DNA of 64,000 bases from NCBI RefSeq assembly GCF_007748095.1, contig NZ_CP036287.1, positions 6,835,823-6,899,822 on the forward strand, given 5' to 3'. Below are positions 38,545 through 46,260 of the stretch, one piece after another. The position numbers were made by a program, and so were the translations under genes. The notes under the pieces are model-generated. The model was not told the DNA's origin. It did no database searches and saw only the letters and a list, made by a program, of their open reading frames with translations. This DNA is from Engelhardtia mirabilis (GTDB lineage: Bacteria; Planctomycetota; UBA1135; GCA-002686595). Within the stretch, counting starts at the first letter, position 1; every line of letters starts with the position of its first letter.

Positions 38545-39567
38545 ATGGCGAACCCGCCTCAGAAACGCGCCCACAAGGCCGCGACCGACGTCACGGTCGC
38601 ACCGCTCGAGGAGCGCAGCGGCATCGAGGAACTGGCTATCCGCTATTGGAAGCCGGCGATCGGCGTCTTTGCGGTCATTGCTGTGTTGCTGATGTACCGG
38701 AGCTACGAACAGAAGCAGGCCGCCGCCACCAACGATCACAGTTGGCAAGAACTCTCGAGGTACCTGGGCTTCATCGAGCAGCCTGGCACTGCGCCGGATG
38801 TCGCGGGTCTCGAGAAGGCGGCAATCGACCTCGAGGGCACCTTAGCCGGCCCCTGGGCGGCCGCCCTGCTCGCGCCGGCCTATGTGGAGATCGGGGATTA
38901 CGGCAAGGCCGACCAGGCCCTCCAGAGCTTCAGGACCAAGTACCCCCACCATCCGCTGGTCGATCCGGCCCTCGGCGGCGACGAGAGTGGAGCGTCGGGC
39001 TTGGCCGACAGGCTGAAGGCGTTGGAAGACCTCAAGAGCTCCCGACCGGAGCTCTTCGACAACCCGCCGCCGCCGTCCGATGCCCCGCGCGTCCGGCTGA
39101 ACACTTCCGCGGGTCCGATCACGGTCGCCCTTTACCCGGAGCGTGCACCAGGGCACGTGGAAAATTTCTTGGACAAAGTTGCCGCCGGCAACTACTCCGG
39201 AACCAAGTTCCACCGCGTGATGGACGGCTTCATGATCCAAGGTGGAGATCCCAACTCCATCGACGGGGATCCGAGCACATGGGGTCAAGGTGGCGGTGAA
39301 GTGACGCAACCCCAGGAGTTTAGCGACCTTGGGCACTTCCCCGGATACCTGTCGATGGCCAAGCGGCCCGATCAGGTGGACAGCTCCACCTACCAGTTCT
39401 TCCTCACCCTCGGCTCACCCCATCACCTCGACGGTGTTCATACCGTCTTTGGCAAGGTCGTCGAGGGAATGGAGACTGTCGAGGCAATCGGCAAGGGTGA
39501 GATCGTCGAAGGCACCGATCGCCCGGTCGCGCCGGTGACCATCGAGTCGGCAGAGATCATCGGCTAG
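38545..39567 (+). CDS. Membrane-anchored cyclophilin-type peptidyl-prolyl isomerase
   Basis: A 340-residue protein. The ATG at 38545 is chosen because the frame further upstream only shadows the opposite gene. Residues ~31-49 form one membrane helix ('AIGVFAVIAVLLMY'), followed by a short TPR-like region as in YfgM-type proteins. Residues ~183-340 are a cyclophilin domain: 'GPITVALYPERAPGHVENFL', 'KFHRVMDGFMIQGGDP', and 'STYQFFLTLGSPHHLDGVHTVFGKV', with the FHR and QGGD active-site motifs. It probably helps fold exported proteins outside the membrane. A terminator follows at 39595-39622. Confidence 0.92.
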   Translation: MANPPQKRAHKAATDVTVAPLEERSGIEELAIRYWKPAIGVFAVIAVLLMYRSYEQKQAAATNDHSWQELSRYLGFIEQPGTAPDVAGLEKAAIDLEGTLAGPWAAALLAPAYVEIGDYGKADQALQSFRTKYPHHPLVDPALGGDESGASGLADRLKALEDLKSSRPELFDNPPPPSDAPRVRLNTSAGPITVALYPERAPGHVENFLDKVAAGNYSGTKFHRVMDGFMIQGGDPNSIDGDPSTWGQGGGEVTQPQEFSDLGHFPGYLSMAKRPDQVDSSTYQFFLTLGSPHHLDGVHTVFGKVVEGMETVEAIGKGEIVEGTDRPVAPVTIESAEIIG

Positions 39568-39594
39568 GCCCATCCCGCGCGGCCCGGTTCCAGG

Positions 39595-39622
39595 CAAGGC
39601 CTTCCCATCTGGGAGGGCCTTG
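39595..39622 (+). terminator. Intrinsic terminator after the cyclophilin gene
   Basis: CAAGGCCTTCCC (39595-39606) pairs with GGGAGGGCCTTG (39611-39622), one G-T wobble, loop ATCT, followed by TTCGTTTC. It lies 28 bases after the stop, a textbook position. Confidence 0.85.
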
Positions 39623-39780
39623 TTCGTTTCAAGCAGACCCCGCCGAGTTGAGAGCCTTGACGTTCTGGCCCAGCCAGCCCCGGGCACCAGGAAAGCTCCT
39701 GGCCCAATCGATGGGGCCCCGATCCCGTTGGAGGGTCAACAGCCTCACTCGTATCCATCGCCAAGGTGCTCAGCCCTGTT

Positions 39781-39962
39781 CGGTCACCAGGATCCGCGCC
39801 CAGCACGCCCAAACGGCGGCCTCTCGCCCGCTGGCGGCACCTTGCGGACCGAGCCCCCGCAGGCGGGGCTTCACGCCCCGCCCGCGACGGGTCGGTTCGC
39901 AAGGTGCCGTCAGCGGGCGAGAGGCCGCCGTTTGGGCGTGCTGGGCGCGGATCCTGGTGACC
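39781..39962. repeat. 72-bp near-perfect inverted repeat upstream of the parB stop
   Basis: Bases 39781-39852 and 39892-39962 are reverse complements with about two mismatches (for example CTGGCGG against CTGACGG). The 40-base centre also folds (GCCCCCGC with GCGGGG). The arms contain a GGATCC and a run CCAAACGGCGGCC. It lies 38 bases beyond the parB stop, in a 432-base gap that otherwise holds only the terminator at 39595-39622. No transposase gene is beside it. Confidence 0.9.
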
Positions 39963-39999
39963 GACCCGGGTTAGCCGCACTCGACGAATTGGACCGCCC

Positions 40000-40911
40000 T
40001 CAGATGGTGTCTGGCGGGGCCAACTGATCAACGAGGACCTCGAGCCCGTCCTTGTCGAAGTACTCGATCAGGATCTGTCCTCTGTACCCCGGGCGGTTGC
40101 GAATCTCGACCTTGGTGCCCAGGGCTCGCTGAAGGCGCTCCGTAAGCGCCCTTGCCCAGGGCTCCTGCGACTTGGGAGCTTCTCCATCCGGGGCCTGGCT
40201 CGACGGCTTGGCCTCGCCCGCCGACTCCTGAGGAGCCTTCGGGGCCCTCCCCGTGAGCTCGCGGACAGCCTCCCGAACAGCCTCCTCGGCAGTCCGGACC
40301 GACATGCCGTCGTGAACGATCTTGTCCGCCAGGGCAAGCTGCACCTCCTCTGCCGGAATCCCCAGCAGCGCGCGGGCGTGCCCCATCGACAGGGCGGACT
40401 CTGCAACGAGCTTCTGGATCGCGTCCGGCAACTCGAGGAGCCGAAGGTGATTCGTGACCGTCGACCGCTTCAGCCCCACCCGTTCGGCAACTCCGGCTTG
40501 TGTAAGCCCCAGATCGCTCACCATCCGTTGATAGCCGTGGGCTCGCTCAATCGGGTCGAGGTCCTCCCTCTGGAGGTTCTCGACCAGAGCGAGCTCGATC
40601 ATCTCCGCGTCGGTGACCCCCTCTCGGATGACCGCCGGAACCGAAACCAGCCCGGCATCCCTGGAGGCCCTCCACCGACGCTCGCCAGCGATCAGCTGCA
40701 GTCCGGTCCCTGTTCGCCTCAACACCACCGGTTGGAGCACCCCGTGGGTCCGTATGCTCTCCCGGAGCTCCGCCAGAGCCGTCTCGTCGAAATGCTCCCT
40801 CGGTTGGTACGGGTTGGGCTGAATCTGGTCGACGGCTACTTGAGTCGTCGAGTCCGACGCCGGCTTTGACCCGAGCAACGAGCCAAGCCCTCTTCCCAGT
40901 CGTTTCTCCAT
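40000..40911 (-). CDS. parB: Chromosome partitioning protein ParB
   Basis: A 303-residue CTP-dependent DNA-binding protein that loads at parS and positions the origin region. ATG 40911 (MEKRLGRGLGSLLG) is chosen: GGAGAA lies eight bases upstream and the N-terminus matches the ParA-contacting basic start of the family. Domain order: N-terminal ParB nuclease-like domain with 'GERRWRA' (box II, ~80) and 'ENLQRE' (~115), the HTH ('LTQAGVAERVGLKRSTVTNHLRLL' split at its turn, ~135-158), and a C-terminal dimerisation region after a Pro/Ala/Glu linker. A parS-like site is just upstream of the start. No parA is adjacent; the only parA-like gene here is at 60129. Confidence 0.95.
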   Translation of the reverse strand: MEKRLGRGLGSLLGSKPASDSTTQVAVDQIQPNPYQPREHFDETALAELRESIRTHGVLQPVVLRRTGTGLQLIAGERRWRASRDAGLVSVPAVIREGVTDAEMIELALVENLQREDLDPIERAHGYQRMVSDLGLTQAGVAERVGLKRSTVTNHLRLLELPDAIQKLVAESALSMGHARALLGIPAEEVQLALADKIVHDGMSVRTAEEAVREAVRELTGRAPKAPQESAGEAKPSSQAPDGEAPKSQEPWARALTERLQRALGTKVEIRNRPGYRGQILIEYFDKDGLEVLVDQLAPPDTI

Positions 40912-40933
40912 CGAGTGTTCTCCGTCGGGTGGA

Positions 40934-40949
40934 TGTTCCACGTGGAACC
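40934..40949. promoter_or_regulatory. parS centromere-like site
   Basis: TGTTCCACGTGGAACC has the perfect 14-bp palindrome GTTCCACGTGGAAC (40935-40948) and matches the parS consensus TGTTNCACGTGAAACA at all but two positions. It sits 23 bases upstream of the parB start, so ParB may also repress its own promoter. The divergent gene's first possible ATG (40950) follows immediately. Confidence 0.85.
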
Positions 40950-41651
40950 ATGCGGACGATAGGGATGGGACTCACGCCAAGCGAGATGGTCACACCGAAT
41001 CCAAGAATCGTCGTGCTGTTTGCCACCCTCAGGGCAACGGCTGCGCTCTGGCGTCGAACGCCCGGTGCCGGGCTCGCACTCGTCGCGCCCAGCCTCATCT
41101 GGCCGGCGCTGGACCGTGCCCACGAGCTTGGAGGTCTGGCATTGCGAGACGCCAGCAGCGCAGCCTGGCAGCCCGACGGGCTCTGGAGCTGCGCCTTGGT
41201 TGGTGCGCTTCTCTCAAGCTGGACCGTCGATCGACTGTCCCCGCTGCTGGGAGAAGGAGGTCGCGATGCTCGAGCCCTCGCCATCTGGTCGATCTGCGCG
41301 ATCGGGCCTTGCGCCTCGGTCGGCCTCGGACTGGCTTCGATGGCTCTTGCCGGCTCACCGCTGGGGATGAGCGCGGTCGCTTTCGGGATCACCTCGGTGA
41401 TTCAGATCGGGGCCCTGGCTGGCCTCGGTGCGCAGCTGGGCCTCCGGACCCCGGCCTGCATCGCGATCATCGGTTGCCTAGGCTGGCTGGCGCCGATGGT
41501 ACTCACGCTCACCCGCGCGCCCGCGTCGGTCGTCGGCTGGTTCGACGCGCGAGCCCTCGGAGATCTCAACTCGCAAACCGCCCTTGCCGCGGCGATGGTG
41601 GGTGGGTCCGTGGCAGTGCTCGTCACCGAGGCCCGGAGGTCGCGCACGTGA
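40950..41651 (+). CDS. Multi-pass membrane protein of unknown function
   Basis: A ~233-residue hydrophobic protein with about five membrane segments, e.g. 'WSICAIGPCASVGLGLASMA', 'FGITSVIQIGALAGLGAQ' and 'IIGCLGWLAPMVLTLT'. No family is recognised; the shape is reminiscent of Yip1-like small membrane proteins, which is only an impression. ATG 40950, 40965 and 40986 are all in frame, and none has a good ribosome-binding site; 40986 (MVTPNPRIVV) would leave the parS site clear of the coding region. Its stop overlaps the next GTG start (GTGA), so it is coupled to the phosphoesterase gene. Confidence 0.72.
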   Translation: MRTIGMGLTPSEMVTPNPRIVVLFATLRATAALWRRTPGAGLALVAPSLIWPALDRAHELGGLALRDASSAAWQPDGLWSCALVGALLSSWTVDRLSPLLGEGGRDARALAIWSICAIGPCASVGLGLASMALAGSPLGMSAVAFGITSVIQIGALAGLGAQLGLRTPACIAIIGCLGWLAPMVLTLTRAPASVVGWFDARALGDLNSQTALAAAMVGGSVAVLVTEARRSRT

Positions 41652-42382
41652 AGTACGGCGTGCTTGGCGACGTCCACTCGAATCTTTCTGCCCTCGAGGA
41701 AGCACTGGCAGAGATGGATCGGCGCGGTGTGGACGTGGTCGTCTCGGTGGGCGACGTCGTTGGCTACGGAGCTGCACCGTCCGAGACGATCCAACTCCTC
41801 CGAGATCGAAACGTCTGGGTGGTGAAGGGCAACCACGACGCCGCCTGTGTCGGTGACGAGGACGACCGCTACTTCAATCGGTATGCGCGCGAAGCCGTGC
41901 GTTGGACGCGGTCGACGTTGGGTGGGGACGAACTCGATTGGCTGCGTGCCCTGCCCATGACTCTCGAACTCGAGCACTGCCATGTGGCCCACGGGACACT
42001 CGATTCACCCGAGGCCTACGAGTACACGCTCGGAGTGCAGAATGCTCGTCCATCGATCGATCACATGTCGAAGCAGGTCTGCTTCGTGGGTCACAGCCAC
42101 ATTCCGGTCACGATCCTCCTGCCCAGCGAGAGTCCGACACGGGTTGCCCTGGCGCCCGACCCGTTCCTCGACCTCACCGAGGCACACCGCGCGATTGTCA
42201 ATGTCGGCAGCGTGGGGCAACCGCGCGACGAAGACCCGAGGCTTGCTATGGGCATCTACGATGTCGACGCAGCGACCATCGAGATCGTCCGTCGCGAGTA
42301 CGACATTGAACGGGAAGCTGCCCGGATCCGGGCCGCGGGTCTACCCAACGTCCTCGCTGATCGCCTTTGGCTAGGCCTCTGA
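41648..42382 (+). CDS. Metallophosphoesterase, YfcE/MJ0936-like
   Basis: A 244-residue calcineurin-like phosphoesterase with all dinuclear-metal motifs: 'GVLGDVHSN' (4-12), 'GDVVGYG' (~39-45), 'GNHD' (~65-68), an 'HVAHG' and 'GHSHIP' near the middle. It should hydrolyse phosphomonoesters or phosphodiesters in the cytosol; the substrate is not predictable. The GTG start overlaps the upstream stop, so it is translated together with the membrane protein. It is convergent with the HPr-domain gene, with 121 bases between the stops. Confidence 0.9.
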   Translation: MKYGVLGDVHSNLSALEEALAEMDRRGVDVVVSVGDVVGYGAAPSETIQLLRDRNVWVVKGNHDAACVGDEDDRYFNRYAREAVRWTRSTLGGDELDWLRALPMTLELEHCHVAHGTLDSPEAYEYTLGVQNARPSIDHMSKQVCFVGHSHIPVTILLPSESPTRVALAPDPFLDLTEAHRAIVNVGSVGQPRDEDPRLAMGIYDVDAATIEIVRREYDIEREAARIRAAGLPNVLADRLWLGL

Positions 42383-42503
42383 GTTCAGCGATGCGCGCCT
42401 TGAATCGAATGGTCGAGGATGACCGTCGCGCCCAGGCCATGACGAGGGCCCAAGAGCAGCGAAGCGGCCCGATTGGCGCGCGAGTCGCGGTGGCGCGTCC
42501 GGA

Positions 42504-43826
42504 CTAGGCCGGCGATCGAAGGTACGCGAGGCCCTCCGGCAACTCGCGCGCGCCTTCGCCCAAGCCAGCGCCGAACAGCAGGGCGATGTCTCGGAGGGGG
42601 CGCTCGTCACCACGGAAGATGAAGACGCCGACGTCGGGCGCGCTTCCAACCGCCATGAGCACCTCGAGAATCGACGACGCATTGCAGCGCCGCGGCCCGA
42701 CCTCCAGCTCCACCGGTGTTCCGTGGTGGTTGACGACGCTGACGATCAACGCAACGGGCCGCGCGTGCAGCTGCACGCCATCTGGCAGCTCCACTTCCAG
42801 TTCGCGGATGCGGGTGTAGTCAGAGAGCACGGCGATCGCGATGGGTCGACCGGCTTCGAGCACGTCCGCGGCCCCGACGAGCAGGTCGTTGAGGATCGTC
42901 GCCTGAACCTGAACAGGGTCGACAACTTGCGCGAGGAGCCGCCGGGTCGACTCACACCGCAAGTCGTTCTCATGGCGCTCGTGGAAGTGCGTCAGGTGAG
43001 TCACAGCCTCGAGCAGGTGGAGCGAGATCGAGGTGTAGCCGCGCAAGGCCACCAACCGACGATCGTTGGCCTCGAGGACGGTGTTCTTGACGTAGGTATC
43101 GTAAGTCGACTGTAAATTATGGACAGTCGCCTCATAGACCCGAGCCTGCGCCTCGGTGCAGTGGCGCGCTAGGAACTCCTGGCGTACTCGAGGCTCTGAG
43201 ATCGGCTGGATCCCCAACTCACCGAGCATTTGCGCCGCCTGACCGAACTTCGAAGCGACCTCAGCGATGCGCTGCTCCTCATCGCTGAGTTCGTCCTGCC
43301 CGACGTTGTGCGGCAGCCGAACTCGGGAGGTCGGATGACCAACGAAGTCTGCCGCAAGCGAACCCGTGCTCGGCTCAATCCCGGCCGTATGCCCCTCTGA
43401 CCTCACTGCTTCCACCAGCATCGCCAGCGCCTCACCGACGAACGTCGTCGCCCGACTCAGTCGACCAGCCAGGCGCTCATGCGTCGATTCCTCGATCCAG
43501 TCGCGAATTCCGTAGGAATCCAGGCGGCCCTGCAAATGCAACAACGAATGGCCGGTGAGCGAGAACCCACGTATGGCCGCCACCAACTCGGTCAGATCGG
43601 CGAAGCGTCGATTGGTTCGGGCGCCGTGATCGTCGAGAAAAGACTCGAGCACCTGCGCTTCGTGTAGCAGCTGGAAGGCCCGGGCCTTCGTCCAACCGCT
43701 CGCACCTGCGCCTTCGACGGTGTTCAGAAGCCTGAAGAACGGCTCCGACTGCACCTGAAGCAGCTCGGCGAATCGAGCCTCCTCGATGACCTGCTCGATC
43801 GGGGCTTCCGGGGCGGGGCTATTCAC
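42504..43826 (-). CDS. Protein with C-terminal HPr (PTS phosphocarrier) domain
   Basis: A 440-residue cytosolic protein whose last ~88 residues form an HPr-like domain. 'VQLHARPVALIV' (351-362) matches the HPr active-site segment xLHARPAxxIV, placing the phospho-accepting histidine at His354. 'CNASSILEVLMA' aligns with the Ser46 region (NAKSIMGLMML) of HPr, and 'PLRDIALLFG' closes the fold. The N-terminal ~345 residues are mostly helical, without membrane segments, and I do not recognise them. No EI or EII gene is present. HPr domains carry phosphoryl signals, so this is likely a regulator rather than a sugar carrier; that is inference. It is divergent from, and overlaps by 41 bases, the sigma-factor frame. 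Confidence 0.75.
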   Translation of the reverse strand: MNSPAPEAPIEQVIEEARFAELLQVQSEPFFRLLNTVEGAGASGWTKARAFQLLHEAQVLESFLDDHGARTNRRFADLTELVAAIRGFSLTGHSLLHLQGRLDSYGIRDWIEESTHERLAGRLSRATTFVGEALAMLVEAVRSEGHTAGIEPSTGSLAADFVGHPTSRVRLPHNVGQDELSDEEQRIAEVASKFGQAAQMLGELGIQPISEPRVRQEFLARHCTEAQARVYEATVHNLQSTYDTYVKNTVLEANDRRLVALRGYTSISLHLLEAVTHLTHFHERHENDLRCESTRRLLAQVVDPVQVQATILNDLLVGAADVLEAGRPIAIAVLSDYTRIRELEVELPDGVQLHARPVALIVSVVNHHGTPVELEVGPRRCNASSILEVLMAVGSAPDVGVFIFRGDERPLRDIALLFGAGLGEGARELPEGLAYLRSPA

Positions 43827-44823
43827 TCCGTCAACCCTACCAGACCCCCGATCGACAGGTCGGCCGACCGTCGCGCCCGAAACCCCCAGGCGACCTCAAG
43901 AGGGCAGCCCCACCCCGTCGATCGATCGGGCCTGGGGCATCCCGCAGGCAGCCGCCGCTGCCAACCCCAGGATCCGAGATCCTCTCTCCCCGGCCCAGGG
44001 CCAGGAGGCCGCCATTTCCGCCGAGCGCTGTCTGGAGACCTACCTCCAGGAGATCAACGAGGTGCCCCTTCTCACCGCAGAAGAGGAGCGCGAGCTCGGG
44101 ACCCGGATCCAATCCGGCGACCTCGAGGCGCGCGAGCACATGATTCGGGCGAACCTCCGCCTGGTCGTGTCCATCGCCAAGATGTACTCCGACCGCGGCC
44201 TTTCCCTGCAGGACCTCATCGCCGAGGGCAACATCGGCCTGATGAAGGCCGCGGAGAAGTTCGACCCCAAGGCCGGCTGCCGCTTCTCCACCTACGGCTC
44301 CTGGTGGATCAAGCAGTCGATCCGCCGCGCCCTCTCGAGCACGGTCCAATCCGTCCGAGTGCCGGGCTACATGAACGAGATGATCTCCAAGTGGCGCAAC
44401 GTCAGCGCGGAGCTCTCCTACCGTCTCGGCCGCACCCCGAACATCTCCGAGGTCGCCAACGAACTCGGCATCCCCGAGGAGAGTTGGGGCGTCCTCCGCA
44501 ACACCATCCACACCTCGGCCCTAGGACCCCAGGTCTCCCTCGACGCCCTCAGCATCCACCAAGAGGTGGTCGAGGATGAGAAGACCGCGGCCCCCGAGGA
44601 CCTGATCGCCCACGCCGACCTGCTCGGCCGCCTGGCCGACCTGCTCGAGTTCCTCGACGAACGCGAATCGACCATCCTGCGCCTGCGCTACGGCCTTCAA
44701 GACGGCGCCGAGCCGATGACCCTGAAGGAGATCGGCAAGGTCGTCGGCCTCACCCGCGAGCGCGTCCGCCAGATCGAGCGCGATGTGCTCGGCCGCCTGC
44801 AGCGGGTGATCGAGGGAGACTGA
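43786..44823 (+). CDS. Sigma-70 family RNA polymerase sigma factor (RpoD-like)
   Basis: A sigma-70 with regions 1.2 ('LETYLQEINEVPLLTAEEER'), 2.1-2.4 ('NLRLVVSIAKMYSDRG', 'DLIAEGNIGLMKAAEKFD', 'FSTYGSWWIKQSIRRAL'), 3 and 4 ('LKEIGKVVGLTRERVRQIE'). It recognises promoters with core polymerase. The only ATG in frame upstream of region 1.2 is 43786, which lies inside the divergent HPr-domain gene. The intervening ~75 codons are Pro-rich and unlike protein. AUU at 44014 (ISAERCLETYL) has AGGAGG five bases before it and would give a 269-residue protein; I regard it as a serious alternative. Group (primary versus alternative) cannot be decided here. Confidence 0.88.
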   Translation: MTCSIGASGAGLFTPSTLPDPRSTGRPTVAPETPRRPQEGSPTPSIDRAWGIPQAAAAANPRIRDPLSPAQGQEAAISAERCLETYLQEINEVPLLTAEEERELGTRIQSGDLEAREHMIRANLRLVVSIAKMYSDRGLSLQDLIAEGNIGLMKAAEKFDPKAGCRFSTYGSWWIKQSIRRALSSTVQSVRVPGYMNEMISKWRNVSAELSYRLGRTPNISEVANELGIPEESWGVLRNTIHTSALGPQVSLDALSIHQEVVEDEKTAAPEDLIAHADLLGRLADLLEFLDERESTILRLRYGLQDGAEPMTLKEIGKVVGLTRERVRQIERDVLGRLQRVIEGD

Positions 44824-44849
44824 GCCGACCCGAGACGTCGTCACCATCC

Positions 44850-44882
44850 GGGGGCGCCTGGCGACAGCAGCCGGGTGCCCCC
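44850..44882 (+). terminator. Terminator-like hairpin after the sigma factor gene
   Basis: GGGGGC (44850-44855) pairs with GCCCCC (44877-44882), and the inner GCCTGG/CCGGGT adds weaker pairs. It follows the stop by 27 bases and has GCTTCCG after it. Confidence 0.5.
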
Positions 44883-45050
44883 GCTTCCGTTCGGCCCAAG
44901 CCACAGACCCTCCTGGAAGTCCCACCGGCACCGGTCTACGAGGTCACCGCAACGGGCCCAAGGACGCAGAGTCTTCGCCGCTAGACGAGCAGCTAGGCTG
45001 CCGCCCGCCCATCGATCCCCTGACCCCGCCACCACGGCCAGAGACCCACC

Positions 45051-45278
45051 ATGAACATCCGCATCGAGTACTGCGTCCGCTGAAACTACCTCCCCCAGGC
45101 GACCGGTCTGGTCGCCGAACTCCAAGCAGCATTCGGAGCTGCCGAGATCGACGCTGAACTCGTGAAGGGTGACCGCGGAGCTTTTGAAGTCAGCGTCGGT
45201 GATCGCTTGATCTTCTCGAAGCTTCGCGAGGGGCGGTTTCCAACCTATCAGGAGATCCCCAACCTCTTGGCGGGATAG
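45051..45278 (+). CDS. selW: SelW/Rdx-family selenoprotein (Sec11)
   Basis: A 75-residue protein, read with TGA at 45081-45083 as selenocysteine. The start reads MNIRIEYCVR-U-NYLPQATGL, which is the Rdx/SelW active site CxxU (Cys8, Sec11) in the family's usual 'IEYCxxC-NYLPxA' context. The rest fits the family: 'LVAELQAAFG', 'GAFEVSVGDRLIFSKLREGR' and 'FPTYQEI'. Members are small thioredoxin-fold oxidoreductases thought to act with thiol systems. The usual frame-based search misses the gene because it stops after ten codons. A perfect SECIS-like hairpin follows the TGA (see 45098). It lies 227 bases after the sigma factor gene and has no close partner downstream. Upstream, TAGGCT (44994-44999) is a possible -10. 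Confidence 0.93.
45098..45116 (+). promoter_or_regulatory. SECIS element of selW
   Basis: GGCGACC (45098-45104) and GGTCGCC (45110-45116) form a perfect 7-bp stem with loop GGTCT (45105-45109). The loop starts 21 bases after the TGA, inside the 16-37 window of bacterial SECIS elements. It begins with G and is identical to the GGUCU apical loop of E. coli fdhF. The hairpin lies within the coding sequence, as in bacteria. Confidence 0.9.
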
Positions 45279-45285
45279 GGTCCTC

Positions 45286-45303
45286 GTTGCCCGCGGGGGC
45301 AAC
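45286..45303 (+). terminator. Short hairpin after selW
   Basis: GTTGCCC (45286-45292) pairs with GGGCAAC (45297-45303), loop GCGG, seven bases after the TAG. Compact and well placed, but no T tract follows. Confidence 0.5.
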
Positions 45304-46260
45304 CCGCTCCCGCGGAAGCGACAGCCGGCATCAGACACCAGACCACTTGCGGTACGCGAGTCGCTCCGCAAGTTGGATCGAGCACACCGCGATTGGCCGC
45401 GGACCACTCGCTCGATCTGCAGCTGAGGGCCCCGCCGTCCACCCTAGAACGCGGACGGCTCGAGGGTCAGGGCCGGTCACTCGCGACCGGAAAAATCGGC
45501 GAGCTTCGAGGGCGACTTCTGACCCTCGCGACCGCCGATCGATGCCGGCGAGCCTTGCGCGCCGCCGAGACACCTTGCGATCGGACGAGCTCAGCCCCGC
45601 CCGCCAAGGAGCCGCCCGTCGGCCCGGGGCCGATAGCCCACCGACCGAGCCTTCGCTCGGGTGTCAGCCCCGCGCCGGCCGTTGTCCCCCAGAGACCCAC
45701 GGCTGGTCTCGGCGCCCCGGCCCCGGTTGAGGCTGCAGGGCCCTCGCACCGGACTCAGTCGACGACTCCCGGGTCGCCATGGACGGCCGCAAGGACCCTT
45801 CACTCCGCCGCAACGGTGCAATCTCGGCGATGCGAGGGTCCGGTTCGAGCCGCTCGATGCAAGGTCCAAGCATGGTGCGCGGGAGCCGTCGGGGCCCCGT
45901 CGACAGGCACCAAGTTGATCCTTCCCAGCCAGCCGCGGTCACCGTCGACCCGCCCGGGCTGAACTCGCGGGGGGGATTCCCAGCCACCGTCCAGGAACCT
46001 CGGACCCGTAATCGCCGCGCCACCACCCCCGAGGATTCTCGGCGATCCCGCCTTCGCGCACGCTCGCCGATCAGGTTCGGCGAGTTCCGACGGTCGACCG
46101 CCAGCGCCCGGGAGCTCGACCTGGCATCTGGCCTGATTCGGCGAACGCCACCTGTCCGCGCTCCATCCATTCCGATCCGCCAAGTTCTCGGCCTCAGTCG
46201 AAGCCAACTCCATCCCTTCCGCCCGATCCCCTGATCCCGCGCGCGAGGGGGCCCGCGCCC
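45304..46260. other. Long gap without a supportable gene
   Basis: Roughly 960 bases. Several open frames exist on both strands, but they read Pro/Arg/Ser-rich strings without domain or signal features and overlap one another, so I take them as chance frames of GC-rich DNA. I looked for tRNA, tmRNA and CRISPR-like features and saw none. The promoter of the kinase gene at 46261 should be in its right part. Confidence 0.6.

Noticed and set aside
45393..46170. Open frames in the long gap before the kinase gene
   Set aside because: They are Pro/Arg/Ser-rich, overlap on both strands and show no motifs or credible starts.
45279..46260. tRNA-Sec (selC) near selW
   Set aside because: No long acceptor stem, TCA anticodon arm or T-loop was found here or elsewhere in the window.
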